Below, piece after piece: positions 25,390 to 35,892 of a DNA stretch of 35,892 bases. The translations under genes were made by a program, and so were the position numbers. The DNA is from an uncultured Fimbriimonadaceae bacterium. GTDB lineage: Bacteria > Armatimonadota > Fimbriimonadia > Fimbriimonadales > Fimbriimonadaceae. The DNA lies in NCBI GenBank assembly GCA_937961665.1, contig CALGMO010000110.1, positions 1-35,892 of the forward strand, in the 5' to 3' direction. The notes beneath the pieces are model-generated. The model saw only the letters and a list, made by a program, of their open reading frames with translations. It did not search any database and was not told where the DNA came from. The stretch's first letter is position 1, and every line of letters starts with the position of its first letter.

Positions 25390-27457
25390 GCAGGCGGGAG
25401 GTGCCGGCGTGTTCGCGGCTTGGTGCTTGTCGATGGCGATGGGTCAAACGTGGGATTGGAAGGCCCTGGTGGAGGCCGGGAAGGCCCAGGGCAACTCGGC
25501 GGAGCTGCGGGTGGATGGATCCGGCCTGAGGGTTCGGTTCTCGGCGGCGGACTGGCCGAACGCGTCGGTGCGCTTCGACCCGCCCGAGGATTGGTCGCAG
25601 AGAGGCCGTCTGGTGTTCACCTTGGAGAACCCCGGACCGAAGGCGGTGCCGTTCTCCATTCGCGTGGACGATGCTCCGGATTCCGACGGCGTGCGCAACT
25701 GCGCGTACGGCACCGGCTCCGTGGCGGCCAGGTCGAAGACGACGTTCTGGTTCGCCCTGGGCCGCACGCCGATGGACCACGGCATGAGGGCTTTCCCTCC
25801 GATCCCGGGAAGGACGGCGTTGGGCAACTCCTCCTCCGCGGGGATCGACTTTCGCAAGGTCCACCGGTGGCAGATCTTCCTGAACCACCCTTCGGAGCCG
25901 TGCGAGCTGGTGGTGGGGCCGCTGCGCTTCGAGCCTTGGGCGGCCGAGCTGAAGGGGATCTGCGACCGCTTCGGGCAGTTCGCCAAGGCCGACTGGCCCG
26001 GCAAGCTGAAGAGCGAGAGCGAGTTCGCCCAAGACCGGGAAAGGGAGGAGGCCGACCTGGCGCGCTCGCCCCAGATGCCGGAGAGGGACCGCTTCGGCGG
26101 ATGGCTGGCCGGTCCGAAGCTCGAGGCGACCGGCCGGTTCCGAACCCAGAAGGTGGACGGCAAGTGGTGGCTGGTGGACCCGGAGGGCCGCCTCTTCTTC
26201 TCGTTCGGGTCGAACTGCGTCGGGATGGAGGAGCAGACCATGGTGACCGGCCGAGAGGAGTTCTTCCTGAACCTGCCCAAGGCCGGGGAGCCGTACTCTG
26301 AGTTCCTCCAACCGTCTTGGGCGGTGCTGTACGGCCCGACCAAGTCCGGCATCGCCTACTCGTTCGCCCCGGCGAACCTGAAGAGGAAGTACGGCGAGCG
26401 GTGGGAGGAGCGGTCGCACGAGACGGCGGTGGGGCGGCTCCGCGCCTGGGGAATGAACACGATCGGCAACTGGTCGCACGGCGGGACCTACCGCCACGGG
26501 ATGCCGTTCGTCGCGACGTTCCACATCGAGGGCGACCACGCGCGGCTCTCGACCGGCGTGGACTACTGGGGCAAGATGCACGACGTGTTCGACGTCAGGT
26601 TCCCCGCATCCGTGCGGAGTTCGCTGGCCGAGCGGGCGAAGGGAGTGGCGGGAGACCCGCTGTGCATCGGCTGGTTCGTCGACAACGAGCTGAGCTGGGG
26701 AGGCTACGGCGAGGAGGGAGGCCGGTTCGGCATCGCGTACGGGGCGCTGAACGCCGGGTCCGATCAGCCGGCCAAGCGGGAGCTGTTGCGGCAGCTGCGC
26801 GAGAAGTACGGCTCGATCGGGCGGCTGAACGAGAAGTGGGGCACGGCGTTCGCCTCTTGGGCCGAGCTGGAGAAGCCCGTCCGTCTGCCGGCCGACTCCG
26901 ATCCGGCGCGGCGGCGCGACGACCTGCTGGCGTTCTGCCGTTCGTTTCTGGAGCGCTACTTCCAGACAGTGCGCGACGAGGTCAGGGCCGCGGATCCGAA
27001 GGCGATGTACCTCGGCCCGAGGTTCGCCTGGCGAACGCCGGATGCGGTCGAGGTCTGCGCCAAGTACGCGGATTGCCTCAGTTTCAACATCTACGCTCCG
27101 TCCGTCCGGGCCGAGGAGTGGGCCGACGTGGCCAAGCTGGACAAGCCCATCCTCATCGGCGAGTTCCACATGGGGGCCACGGACCGCGGAATGTTCCACC
27201 CCGGGCTCGTGGGCGCCCCCGACCAGAAGGCGCGCGCGGAGATGTACGAGGCCTACGTGCGGTCGGTCCTCGACCATCCGAACTTCGTCGGCTGCCACTG
27301 GTTCCAGTACAGGGACCAGCCGCTCACGGGGCGGGTGCTCGACGGAGAGTGCTACAACATCGGCCTCCTGAGCGTGGTGGATCGGCCGTACCCGGAGATG
27401 GTGGAGGCAACCAAGAGGCTGGGTCGCGAGATGTACCGGCGCCGCTACGGACGGTAG
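25388..27457 (+). CDS. GH50/agarase-like glycoside hydrolase
   Basis: The protein has 689 aa. A hydrophobic N-terminus without charges (GVFAAWCLSMAMG) may be an atypical signal. Residues about 25-185 form a beta-sandwich, carbohydrate-binding-like domain. The catalytic part starts with KVDGKWWLVDPEGRLFFSFGSN, the opening of GH50 beta-agarase-like and related clan GH-A enzymes. IGWFVDNELSWG has the likely acid/base Glu 434. ILIGEFHMG has the likely nucleophile Glu 592, and GMFHPGLVG follows. Many bacteria outside the sea carry such genes, so agar need not be the substrate; another galactan or beta-galactoside is possible. ATG 25388 overlaps a -10-like TACAAT, and GTG 25409 with its own Shine-Dalgarno is an alternative start. 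Confidence 0.82.
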   Translation: MQAGGAGVFAAWCLSMAMGQTWDWKALVEAGKAQGNSAELRVDGSGLRVRFSAADWPNASVRFDPPEDWSQRGRLVFTLENPGPKAVPFSIRVDDAPDSDGVRNCAYGTGSVAARSKTTFWFALGRTPMDHGMRAFPPIPGRTALGNSSSAGIDFRKVHRWQIFLNHPSEPCELVVGPLRFEPWAAELKGICDRFGQFAKADWPGKLKSESEFAQDREREEADLARSPQMPERDRFGGWLAGPKLEATGRFRTQKVDGKWWLVDPEGRLFFSFGSNCVGMEEQTMVTGREEFFLNLPKAGEPYSEFLQPSWAVLYGPTKSGIAYSFAPANLKRKYGERWEERSHETAVGRLRAWGMNTIGNWSHGGTYRHGMPFVATFHIEGDHARLSTGVDYWGKMHDVFDVRFPASVRSSLAERAKGVAGDPLCIGWFVDNELSWGGYGEEGGRFGIAYGALNAGSDQPAKRELLRQLREKYGSIGRLNEKWGTAFASWAELEKPVRLPADSDPARRRDDLLAFCRSFLERYFQTVRDEVRAADPKAMYLGPRFAWRTPDAVEVCAKYADCLSFNIYAPSVRAEEWADVAKLDKPILIGEFHMGATDRGMFHPGLVGAPDQKARAEMYEAYVRSVLDHPNFVGCHWFQYRDQPLTGRVLDGECYNIGLLSVVDRPYPEMVEATKRLGREMYRRRYGR

Positions 27458-27468
27458 ACCCTTCCGGG

Positions 27469-27474
27469 TAACTT
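27469..27474 (+). promoter_or_regulatory. -10-like element abutting the GH31 gene
   Basis: TAACTT, preceded by CGGG, ends 8 bases before the ATG at 27482. No Shine-Dalgarno is present. Confidence 0.4.
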
Positions 27475-27481
27475 CCGACCC

Positions 27482-30172
27482 ATGCGCCGTTCGATCGCAG
27501 GGGTTGGATTGCTGAGCTTGGCGGCTTGGGCTTGCTCCGAGCCGTTCGAGCACGTCGCCGGTGACCTGAGGGTTCAGGTCCTGTCGGTCGGCTTGGTGAG
27601 GTTGGAGCAGCGGGGGCCGGCCGGCTTCGAGGACCGACCGACGTTCACGGTGGCGCGGCGCGACTGGCCCGGCGCCGACGTGGTGGTCCGTCGCATCGGC
27701 GACGCCACGGTGCTGATCGCGCCGCGCTTCCGCGTCGTCCTGAGGGGCGATGGACTTCGGGGCGCCGAGGTTCAGGACCCCATGGGCAGGCGGCTGTACG
27801 CGTGGGACGGCCACCTCGACGGAAACGTCTGGCTCCCCTCGCCGGCGGAGCTGCAGCGGCGGAAGGTCTGGGCGATGTGCGACCACCCGCGGTTGGCCCG
27901 GGTGCGCGAGCGACTGTTCCCGGTCGTTCCCGGGCAGAAGCCGTTCGATGCCTCGAACGCGGCGCCGGACGTGTACGTCTTCGTGCCGGGTCCCGAGGGC
28001 TACCCGGGCCTCCGTCGGGACTTCCTGCGCTTGACCGGCCCAGTGCCGATGCCGCCGCTCTACCTGTTCGGGTTCATCGACAGCCGCTACCACGCGTACA
28101 GCGAGCGCACGGCGTGGGAAACGATCGACCTCTACCGCCGCAAGGGGTTCCCCCTGGACGTGTTCGTTGTGGACACCGACTGGCGGATCGGAGCTTCGCA
28201 CGGCTACGCGCCGAACACCGACCTGTTTCCAGACATGCAGCGGTTCATCCGCGAGGCGTACCGGCGGCGCGTCCGGCTCATGTACAACGACCATCCGGAG
28301 CCGGTGGACCCCGACGCCCAAGGGGAGAAGGAGCTGCGGTACCGCTTCGAGGGGCTCGCCGGGCTGCTTCGCCAGGGCATGGACGTGTGGTGGTACGACC
28401 GCAACTGGGGCACGCACCTCGGCACGCCGGCCCAGGGGTTGCCGCTGGAGGTCTGGGGGATGCACCTCTACGCGGAGGCCACCCGGGCGGTGCGGCCGAG
28501 CCGGCGTCCCGCGATCATGTCCAACGTGTGGGGCATCGACAACGGCTGGTCCAGGGGATACACCCATCCGGCCGCGCACCGGTACCCGATCTGGTGGACT
28601 GGGGACACCCTCGCGCAGTGGCGCTTCCTGCGCATGGGGGTGGAGAACGGAGTGAACTTCGGCGTGCACGGGCTGCAGCCGTACGTGCACGAGGACCTGG
28701 GCGGGCACGCCGGCCAGCCGTCCCCCGAGCTGTACGTGCGCTTCCTTCAGTTCGGGTGCCTCAGCCCGATCACGCGGGTGCACTGCACCAAAGGCCAGGA
28801 ACGGTACCCCTGGTCGTTCGGCCCCGAGGCGGAGCGGATCGTCCGGCGCTACGCCCTATTGCGCTACCGTCTGCTGCCGACGATCTATGCCGCCGCCCAC
28901 CGCAGCTATTTGGACGGCACGCCGATGTTGAGGAGGTGCGATCTGGAGTGGCCCGAGGCGCCGGATCTCGCCGATCCCACGCAGTACCTCTTCGGCGACG
29001 ACCTGCTGGTGGCGCCCATCGTGGAGGGAACAGGGGACGGAGACCCGGTGCCCGCCCGCCTGTTCCGAACCCCGGACGGCGGGCAGGGGCTGCGCGGGGA
29101 GTACTTCGACAATCCCGACCTGAAGGGCTCGCCCAAGGTCGTCCGCACCGACGCCTCCGTGGACTTCGACTTCGGCCTCCGGCCTCCGGCCGAGGGGCTT
29201 CCCCGAGAGAACTACTCCGTGCGCTGGACCGGAAAGATCGGTCCGTTTCCGAGGTCCGGCACGGTTCGATTCAGCCTGCTGTCGGACGACGGCGTGCGTC
29301 TGTGGATCGGCGGCAGACCGGTGATCGACCGCTGGGTTCCGCAGGCGAGCGTCTGGAACCGAGGGAACCTGAGGGTGACTGCGGGGCAGACGCTGGACTT
29401 TCGGCTGGAGTTCTACAACGGGGCGAACGAGGGCGTGTGTCGGCTCAACTGGTCGTTCCCGGAAGGGGAGCCGGAGGTCGCCCGGCGAACGGTCGTGCTG
29501 CCGCCGGGCCGGTGGCAGGACCTCTGGACGGGCGCCATCCAAGAGGGTCCGAGGAGGGTGGCCGTGCAGGCGCCGCTGGACGTCCTGCCCCTTTGGGTTC
29601 GGCGATCGGGCATCGTCCTGACCTGCCCTCAGGTGCGGAACACGCAAGACCTGCGCTGGGACAGGATCGTGGTCGACGCCTTCGCCGGGGACGGCGCGGT
29701 TCGGCGGGAGCTCTACGAAGACGACGGTCTGTCGCTGGGTTACGAGGAGGGCCGGTTCGCCCGGACGCCGGTTCGGCTGGTGCCCGGCGCCGGCGAGATC
29801 GCGCTGGAGATCGGCCCGGCGGAAGGCCGCTGGGAGGGGATGCCGTCTGTGCGCGAGTGGACCCTGCGGCTGCACCTCCCGCCCGGCAGGCGGGCCGTGG
29901 GAGCTACTTGGAACGGTCGGCCGGTGGCCTTCCGCGTATGGGAGGCGGACGGCCGGAGACCGGAGATTCCGCTGCTCGGAGCCGGCTCGCGGCCCGCTCC
30001 TCTCGAGCCGCCGGTCGTCGAGGCCAAGGTTCGGCTTTCCTCGCGGGACCGAGGGGTGCTGCGGGTGCGCCTCGCCGCGTCAGCCGATCCAGGCGGCGTC
30101 GTTCGCGTAGGAGCGCACAAAGCGGAACGTCAGCCGCACCAGCGGGCCGTGGCCGCCGGAGTCGATCGCTAG
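27482..30172 (+). CDS. GH31 glycoside hydrolase with inserted PA14 domain
   Basis: The protein has 896 aa. The N-terminus MRRSIAGVGLLSLAAWACSEP is a signal peptide with a non-canonical lipobox-like Cys 18. A GH31 N-terminal beta-domain is followed by the catalytic barrel. FPLDVFVVDTDWR is a typical strand; VWWYDRNWG has the likely nucleophile Asp 306 and WWTGDTLAQW the likely acid/base Asp 375. Residues about 535-661 (GEYFDNPDLKG through YNGANEGVCRLNWSFPEG) form a PA14 module inserted before the C-terminal beta-domains, as in some GH31 alpha-xylosidases. DLWTG and YEDDG mark the post-insert GH31 region. Alpha-xylosidase or alpha-glucosidase is likely. The last 31 codons overlap the convergent protease gene. 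Confidence 0.92.
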   Translation: MRRSIAGVGLLSLAAWACSEPFEHVAGDLRVQVLSVGLVRLEQRGPAGFEDRPTFTVARRDWPGADVVVRRIGDATVLIAPRFRVVLRGDGLRGAEVQDPMGRRLYAWDGHLDGNVWLPSPAELQRRKVWAMCDHPRLARVRERLFPVVPGQKPFDASNAAPDVYVFVPGPEGYPGLRRDFLRLTGPVPMPPLYLFGFIDSRYHAYSERTAWETIDLYRRKGFPLDVFVVDTDWRIGASHGYAPNTDLFPDMQRFIREAYRRRVRLMYNDHPEPVDPDAQGEKELRYRFEGLAGLLRQGMDVWWYDRNWGTHLGTPAQGLPLEVWGMHLYAEATRAVRPSRRPAIMSNVWGIDNGWSRGYTHPAAHRYPIWWTGDTLAQWRFLRMGVENGVNFGVHGLQPYVHEDLGGHAGQPSPELYVRFLQFGCLSPITRVHCTKGQERYPWSFGPEAERIVRRYALLRYRLLPTIYAAAHRSYLDGTPMLRRCDLEWPEAPDLADPTQYLFGDDLLVAPIVEGTGDGDPVPARLFRTPDGGQGLRGEYFDNPDLKGSPKVVRTDASVDFDFGLRPPAEGLPRENYSVRWTGKIGPFPRSGTVRFSLLSDDGVRLWIGGRPVIDRWVPQASVWNRGNLRVTAGQTLDFRLEFYNGANEGVCRLNWSFPEGEPEVARRTVVLPPGRWQDLWTGAIQEGPRRVAVQAPLDVLPLWVRRSGIVLTCPQVRNTQDLRWDRIVVDAFAGDGAVRRELYEDDGLSLGYEEGRFARTPVRLVPGAGEIALEIGPAEGRWEGMPSVREWTLRLHLPPGRRAVGATWNGRPVAFRVWEADGRRPEIPLLGAGSRPAPLEPPVVEAKVRLSSRDRGVLRVRLAASADPGGVVRVGAHKAERQPHQRAVAAGVDR

Positions 30173-30868
30173 GAACCGGCCCCGGCCTTCGGCCGAACGG
30201 TCGAACTCGTAGCCGACCAGCAGGACGCTGTGCCCGTCGAACACCTGCTCGGCGGGCACCCACCGAACGACGGACGCCCCTGGGTCCAGGTTCTTCGGCC
30301 AGCGAGTGCCGAGCAGAACCGGCGTGCCGTGGGCCAGGGCCTCGAGGATCGCCCCGAACTCCCTCGCCGCCAAGCCCCTAGAGGCGTCCCACTCCTTGAT
30401 CCAAGTCAGCTCGAGCCCCTCGTCTCGGATCTCCCTCGCCTCGTGAATGGCGTCCGGCGCGGGGTGCCAATCGGGGTTGTAGCGCTCGTGATACGGCGCC
30501 GCATCGTACGAGCAGACCCCGTGGGCGAGGAACCCGGCCCAGAGGTCCGCGAAGGTCCCGCCGTCTTCGCGCCGGTCGAGGGCGTCGTTCTTCGCCCAGT
30601 TGAGGAACTCCGGGCTGAGCTGCGTCGGGCGGTGCCTGCGGACCGCGAGAGCGAACTGGAGCGCGTGCACCATCGCGAACACGGAGCACGTGGGTCGCGC
30701 GCCCTGCATCATGGCCGCCAGCCCGAGACCGTTCCACAGGTCCGTGAGGTCGGTTCCGCGCTTGGAGCGCTTGGGTCGCGTCGGCGGTTGGGCCAGCTTC
30801 AGGGCCACCACACCGACTGCGACGACGGACGTCCAGACGAACGCGCGGAGCAGCCTGTTGTTCGGCAT
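30080..30868 (-). CDS. Membrane-anchored papain-like cysteine protease
   Basis: The protein has 262 aa. One hydrophobic segment at about 8-26 anchors or exports it. The papain-type order is visible: MMQGARPTCSVFAMVHAL gives oxyanion Gln 55 and nucleophile Cys 61, DGHSVLLVGYEFD gives His 213, and AIDSGG supplies Asp 236 where papain has Asn. The middle FLNWAKNDALDRREDGGTFADLWAG resembles the C1A segment with the GG after the acidic turn. Substrate and role are unknown. CGGGTAAACCC overlaps the mutY stop codon and its TAAACC ends 7 bases before this ATG. The 3' end overlaps the GH31 gene by 93 bases. Confidence 0.82.
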   Translation of the reverse strand: MPNNRLLRAFVWTSVVAVGVVALKLAQPPTRPKRSKRGTDLTDLWNGLGLAAMMQGARPTCSVFAMVHALQFALAVRRHRPTQLSPEFLNWAKNDALDRREDGGTFADLWAGFLAHGVCSYDAAPYHERYNPDWHPAPDAIHEAREIRDEGLELTWIKEWDASRGLAAREFGAILEALAHGTPVLLGTRWPKNLDPGASVVRWVPAEQVFDGHSVLLVGYEFDRSAEGRGRFLAIDSGGHGPLVRLTFRFVRSYANDAAWIG

Positions 30869-30877
30869 GCGTCGGGT

Positions 30878-31933
30878 TTACCCGATGAACGGCCGAGCCA
30901 AGCGGAGGATCCGCCTCTGCGGCGTGGGCAGGGCGAGCGCATCGAGTTGGTCCCGGCCGAACCATTGGCAGCCATCGATCGGGTTCGGGGCTTCCAGCCG
31001 CACCAGCCACGCCTCGACGGTGATCTTGTGGTGCGTCACCACGTGGCGGAACGATCCGAGCCGCTCCGGCCACGCGCCCGGGATCATGCCCCGCAAGGTG
31101 GCCTCGGCCCGGTCGCGATCCTCGGTGGCGTCGACGCGGGGGAACTCCCAAAGCCCTTCCCACCACTGCCCGGGCGGAATCCGGCGCAGCGCCAGGCGGC
31201 CGTCGGCCACCGGCACCCAGACAACGTGCAGAAGGTGCACCGACGCGGTCTTGCGCCGGCCGACGGGCAGCTCGGCCACGGTCCAGCTCTGCTTGGCCAC
31301 GCAGCGCTCGGCCAGCGGGCAGGAGCCGCAGGCGGGGTCGCGGGGTGTGCAGACGGTGGCCCCCAGCTCCATCAGCGCCTGGTTCCAAGATCCGGGATCC
31401 TTGGCGAAGAGGTTGCGCCGCGCCCACTCCCAAGCCTGGCGTTTCAGCTCCGCTCCGCTCTCGCGGCAGCCGGTGAGGCGGGCGAAGACCCTCTCGACGT
31501 TGCCGTCCACCACGGGGACGGCCTCGCCGAACGCGATGGAGGCGATCGCGGCGGCGGTGTAGGCTCCGACGCCCGGCACGGAGCGCCACTCCGCCTCCGT
31601 CTGAGGCATGCCGTTCTCCAAGATCCACCGCGCGCCTTCCAGCAGCCGGCGGCATCGGCGGTAGTAGCCGAGCCCCTGCCACAGGGCGAGGGCCTCGTCC
31701 TCGGTGGCTCGGGCCAGGGCCAGCACGTTGGGGAACCTCTCCATCCACCGGAGGTAGTGGGGAACCACCGCCTCGACCCTCGTCTGCTGAAGCATCACCT
31801 CGCTGACCCACACGGCGTACGGGTCCTGGGTGCGCCTCCAAGGAAGGTCGCGCGCGCAGCGTCGGTACCAAGCCAGCAGCGGCCCGCCGTCAGGGCCACA
31901 GAGGGGGCCCGGCTTCGGAGGGCCGACCCTCAA
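30878..31933 (-). CDS. mutY: A/G-specific adenine DNA glycosylase
   Basis: MutY removes adenine mispaired with 8-oxoguanine, preventing G-to-T changes. The 351-aa protein carries VSEVMLQQTRVEAVVPHY with the catalytic Glu region, the helix-hairpin-helix VPGVGAYTAAAI and catalytic Asp in VVDGNVERV. The [4Fe-4S] ligands are CTPRDPACGSCPLAERC (C-x6-C-x2-C-x5-C). The C-terminal NUDIX-like domain, which reads 8-oxoG, contains WWEGLWEFPRV and FRHVVTHHKITVEAW. The start is TTG at 31933, overlapping the pyrF stop (TTGA), so it is translationally coupled behind pyrF. The TAA stop at 30880-30878 is part of the CGGGTAAACCC element of the next gene. Confidence 0.96.
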   Translation of the reverse strand: MRVGPPKPGPLCGPDGGPLLAWYRRCARDLPWRRTQDPYAVWVSEVMLQQTRVEAVVPHYLRWMERFPNVLALARATEDEALALWQGLGYYRRCRRLLEGARWILENGMPQTEAEWRSVPGVGAYTAAAIASIAFGEAVPVVDGNVERVFARLTGCRESGAELKRQAWEWARRNLFAKDPGSWNQALMELGATVCTPRDPACGSCPLAERCVAKQSWTVAELPVGRRKTASVHLLHVVWVPVADGRLALRRIPPGQWWEGLWEFPRVDATEDRDRAEATLRGMIPGAWPERLGSFRHVVTHHKITVEAWLVRLEAPNPIDGCQWFGRDQLDALALPTPQRRILRLARPFIG

Positions 31934-32646
31934 TGGGGGTGGCTCTCCGAGACGTCGAACCCGAGCGCCTCGAGCGCGACTTGGGGATCGAGGCAGTCGG
32001 TGAGGGCCCGGCCGATCACCAGATAGTCGGCCCCGTCCTGGAGCGCCGCCTGGGCCGTCCCCACCCGCACCTGGTCGTGCGTCTTGGCGCCCGCGGGCCG
32101 GATGCCGGGCACCACGATGATGCCCTCGTGCCCGAGGGCCCTCCGAACGGCGGCGACCTCCTGCGGCGAGCAGACCACGCCGTCGAGCCCGCAGTCCACC
32201 GCCAGCCGGGACAGGTAGACCAGATGCTCCTCGATCGTCCGTCGGATGCCGAGGTGGTCGGTGAGCACGTGCTGGTCGAGCGAGGTGAGCACCGACACCC
32301 CGACGAGAAGCGGCGGAACGTCGAAGGGGGATTGTTGAGCCTCCTCGACGGCCGCCGACATCATCGCCGGCCCGCCGGCGGTGTGCAGCGTCATCATCCA
32401 GACGCCGTACTTGACGGCCTGGCGCACGGCCAAGGCCACGGAGTTCGGGATGTCGTGGAATTTGAGGTCCAGGAAGATGCGGCTGGCGCCCACGTCCTGG
32501 AGCCGCTGGACGACGTCCAGCCCGTGGGGAAGCACGAGCGCGTGGCCGATCTTGAACGCCCCGACGTAGCCGCTCAGCCGCTGGACGATCGTGACCGCCT
32601 CCTTCAGGTCGCTGGTGTCGAGCGCGCAGATGACCTTGCGAACCAT
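31930..32646 (-). CDS. pyrF: Orotidine 5'-phosphate decarboxylase
   Basis: PyrF converts OMP to UMP, the last step of pyrimidine synthesis. The 238-aa protein opens VICALDTSDLKEA with the first Asp of the active site. It has KIGHAL, then the signature DLKFHDIPNSV (catalytic Asp-x-Lys-x-x-Asp), MMTLHTAGG, VVPGIRP and ADYLVIGRAL, which binds phosphate. The ATG at 32646 is chosen because it places the first strand at the N-terminus; an upstream in-frame ATG at 32694 adds 16 low-complexity residues. G-rich sequence (GGGGGTAGGG) precedes the start. It is the first gene of a pyrF-mutY pair. Confidence 0.96.
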   Translation of the reverse strand: MVRKVICALDTSDLKEAVTIVQRLSGYVGAFKIGHALVLPHGLDVVQRLQDVGASRIFLDLKFHDIPNSVALAVRQAVKYGVWMMTLHTAGGPAMMSAAVEEAQQSPFDVPPLLVGVSVLTSLDQHVLTDHLGIRRTIEEHLVYLSRLAVDCGLDGVVCSPQEVAAVRRALGHEGIIVVPGIRPAGAKTHDQVRVGTAQAALQDGADYLVIGRALTDCLDPQVALEALGFDVSESHPH

Positions 32647-32718
32647 AGCCCTACCCCCCGGCCCATGCGGGCCGTCGTTCCCCCTCGCTTCCATTGTCCT
32701 TCAGATTCCCGGAATTGA

Positions 32719-35892
<3,174 letters not shown>

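Noticed and set aside
25232-28783. Open frame of about 1183 codons on the minus strand
   Set aside because: Antisense to the GH50-like and GH31 genes, with no domain pattern and no start signal.

Overview
The window is GC-rich, densely coding bacterial chromosome with no insertion sequence, integrase, phage gene or CRISPR array. It probably comes from Armatimonadota, possibly a Fimbriimonas relative. The best lineage clue is the prepilin at 18058, whose N-terminus runs through an ILFPVFAQAK-type segment that I associate with the large prepilin families of that phylum. This is an inference from family knowledge, not from a search. The long antisense open frames are codon-bias shadows and were left out.

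Layout. 1-2712: 5' part of a DUF1800 gene, a 66-aa charged protein, a Fur-family regulator and a THUMP-like methyltransferase. 2814-8069: pdxS, a HIT protein, a membrane protein, an AI-2E-family permease, rpmB (L28), galK and a lone LuxR-type HTH protein. 8227-10421: a TupA-like ATP-grasp protein, a DUF1854 protein and a ComF phosphoribosyltransferase. 10448-17282: a probable operon of a fused two-domain ABC permease, its ATPase with an AAA-associated tail, tilS, ftsH and a TPR protein. 17372-19222: a lipoprotein, then a prepilin with a long structured leader and a co-transcribed small lipoprotein. 19475-21479: a membrane-anchored helical protein, a selenocysteine tRNA, an aldo/keto-reductase-like protein with altered catalytic residues, and tRNA-Val(GAC). 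21514-30172: a carbohydrate region with GH5, an enolase-superfamily dehydratase, an alpha/beta hydrolase, a YwiC-like membrane protein, a GH50/agarase-like hydrolase and a GH31 with an inserted PA14 domain. 30080-35892: a membrane-anchored papain-like protease, mutY and pyrF (minus strand), then an aldehyde dehydrogenase and the start of gyrB (plus strand).

Two window-wide signals stand out. First, tRNA-Sec at 20336-20430 implies selenoprotein synthesis in this lineage, although no selenoprotein gene is in view. Second, many genes have a -10-like hexamer ending about 6-9 bases before the start codon, with no Shine-Dalgarno and no visible -35. Genes with real leaders instead show a -35 about 18 bp upstream of the -10 and usually a Shine-Dalgarno. 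This points to two promoter classes, with widespread leaderless mRNA of the kind known in Deinococcus.
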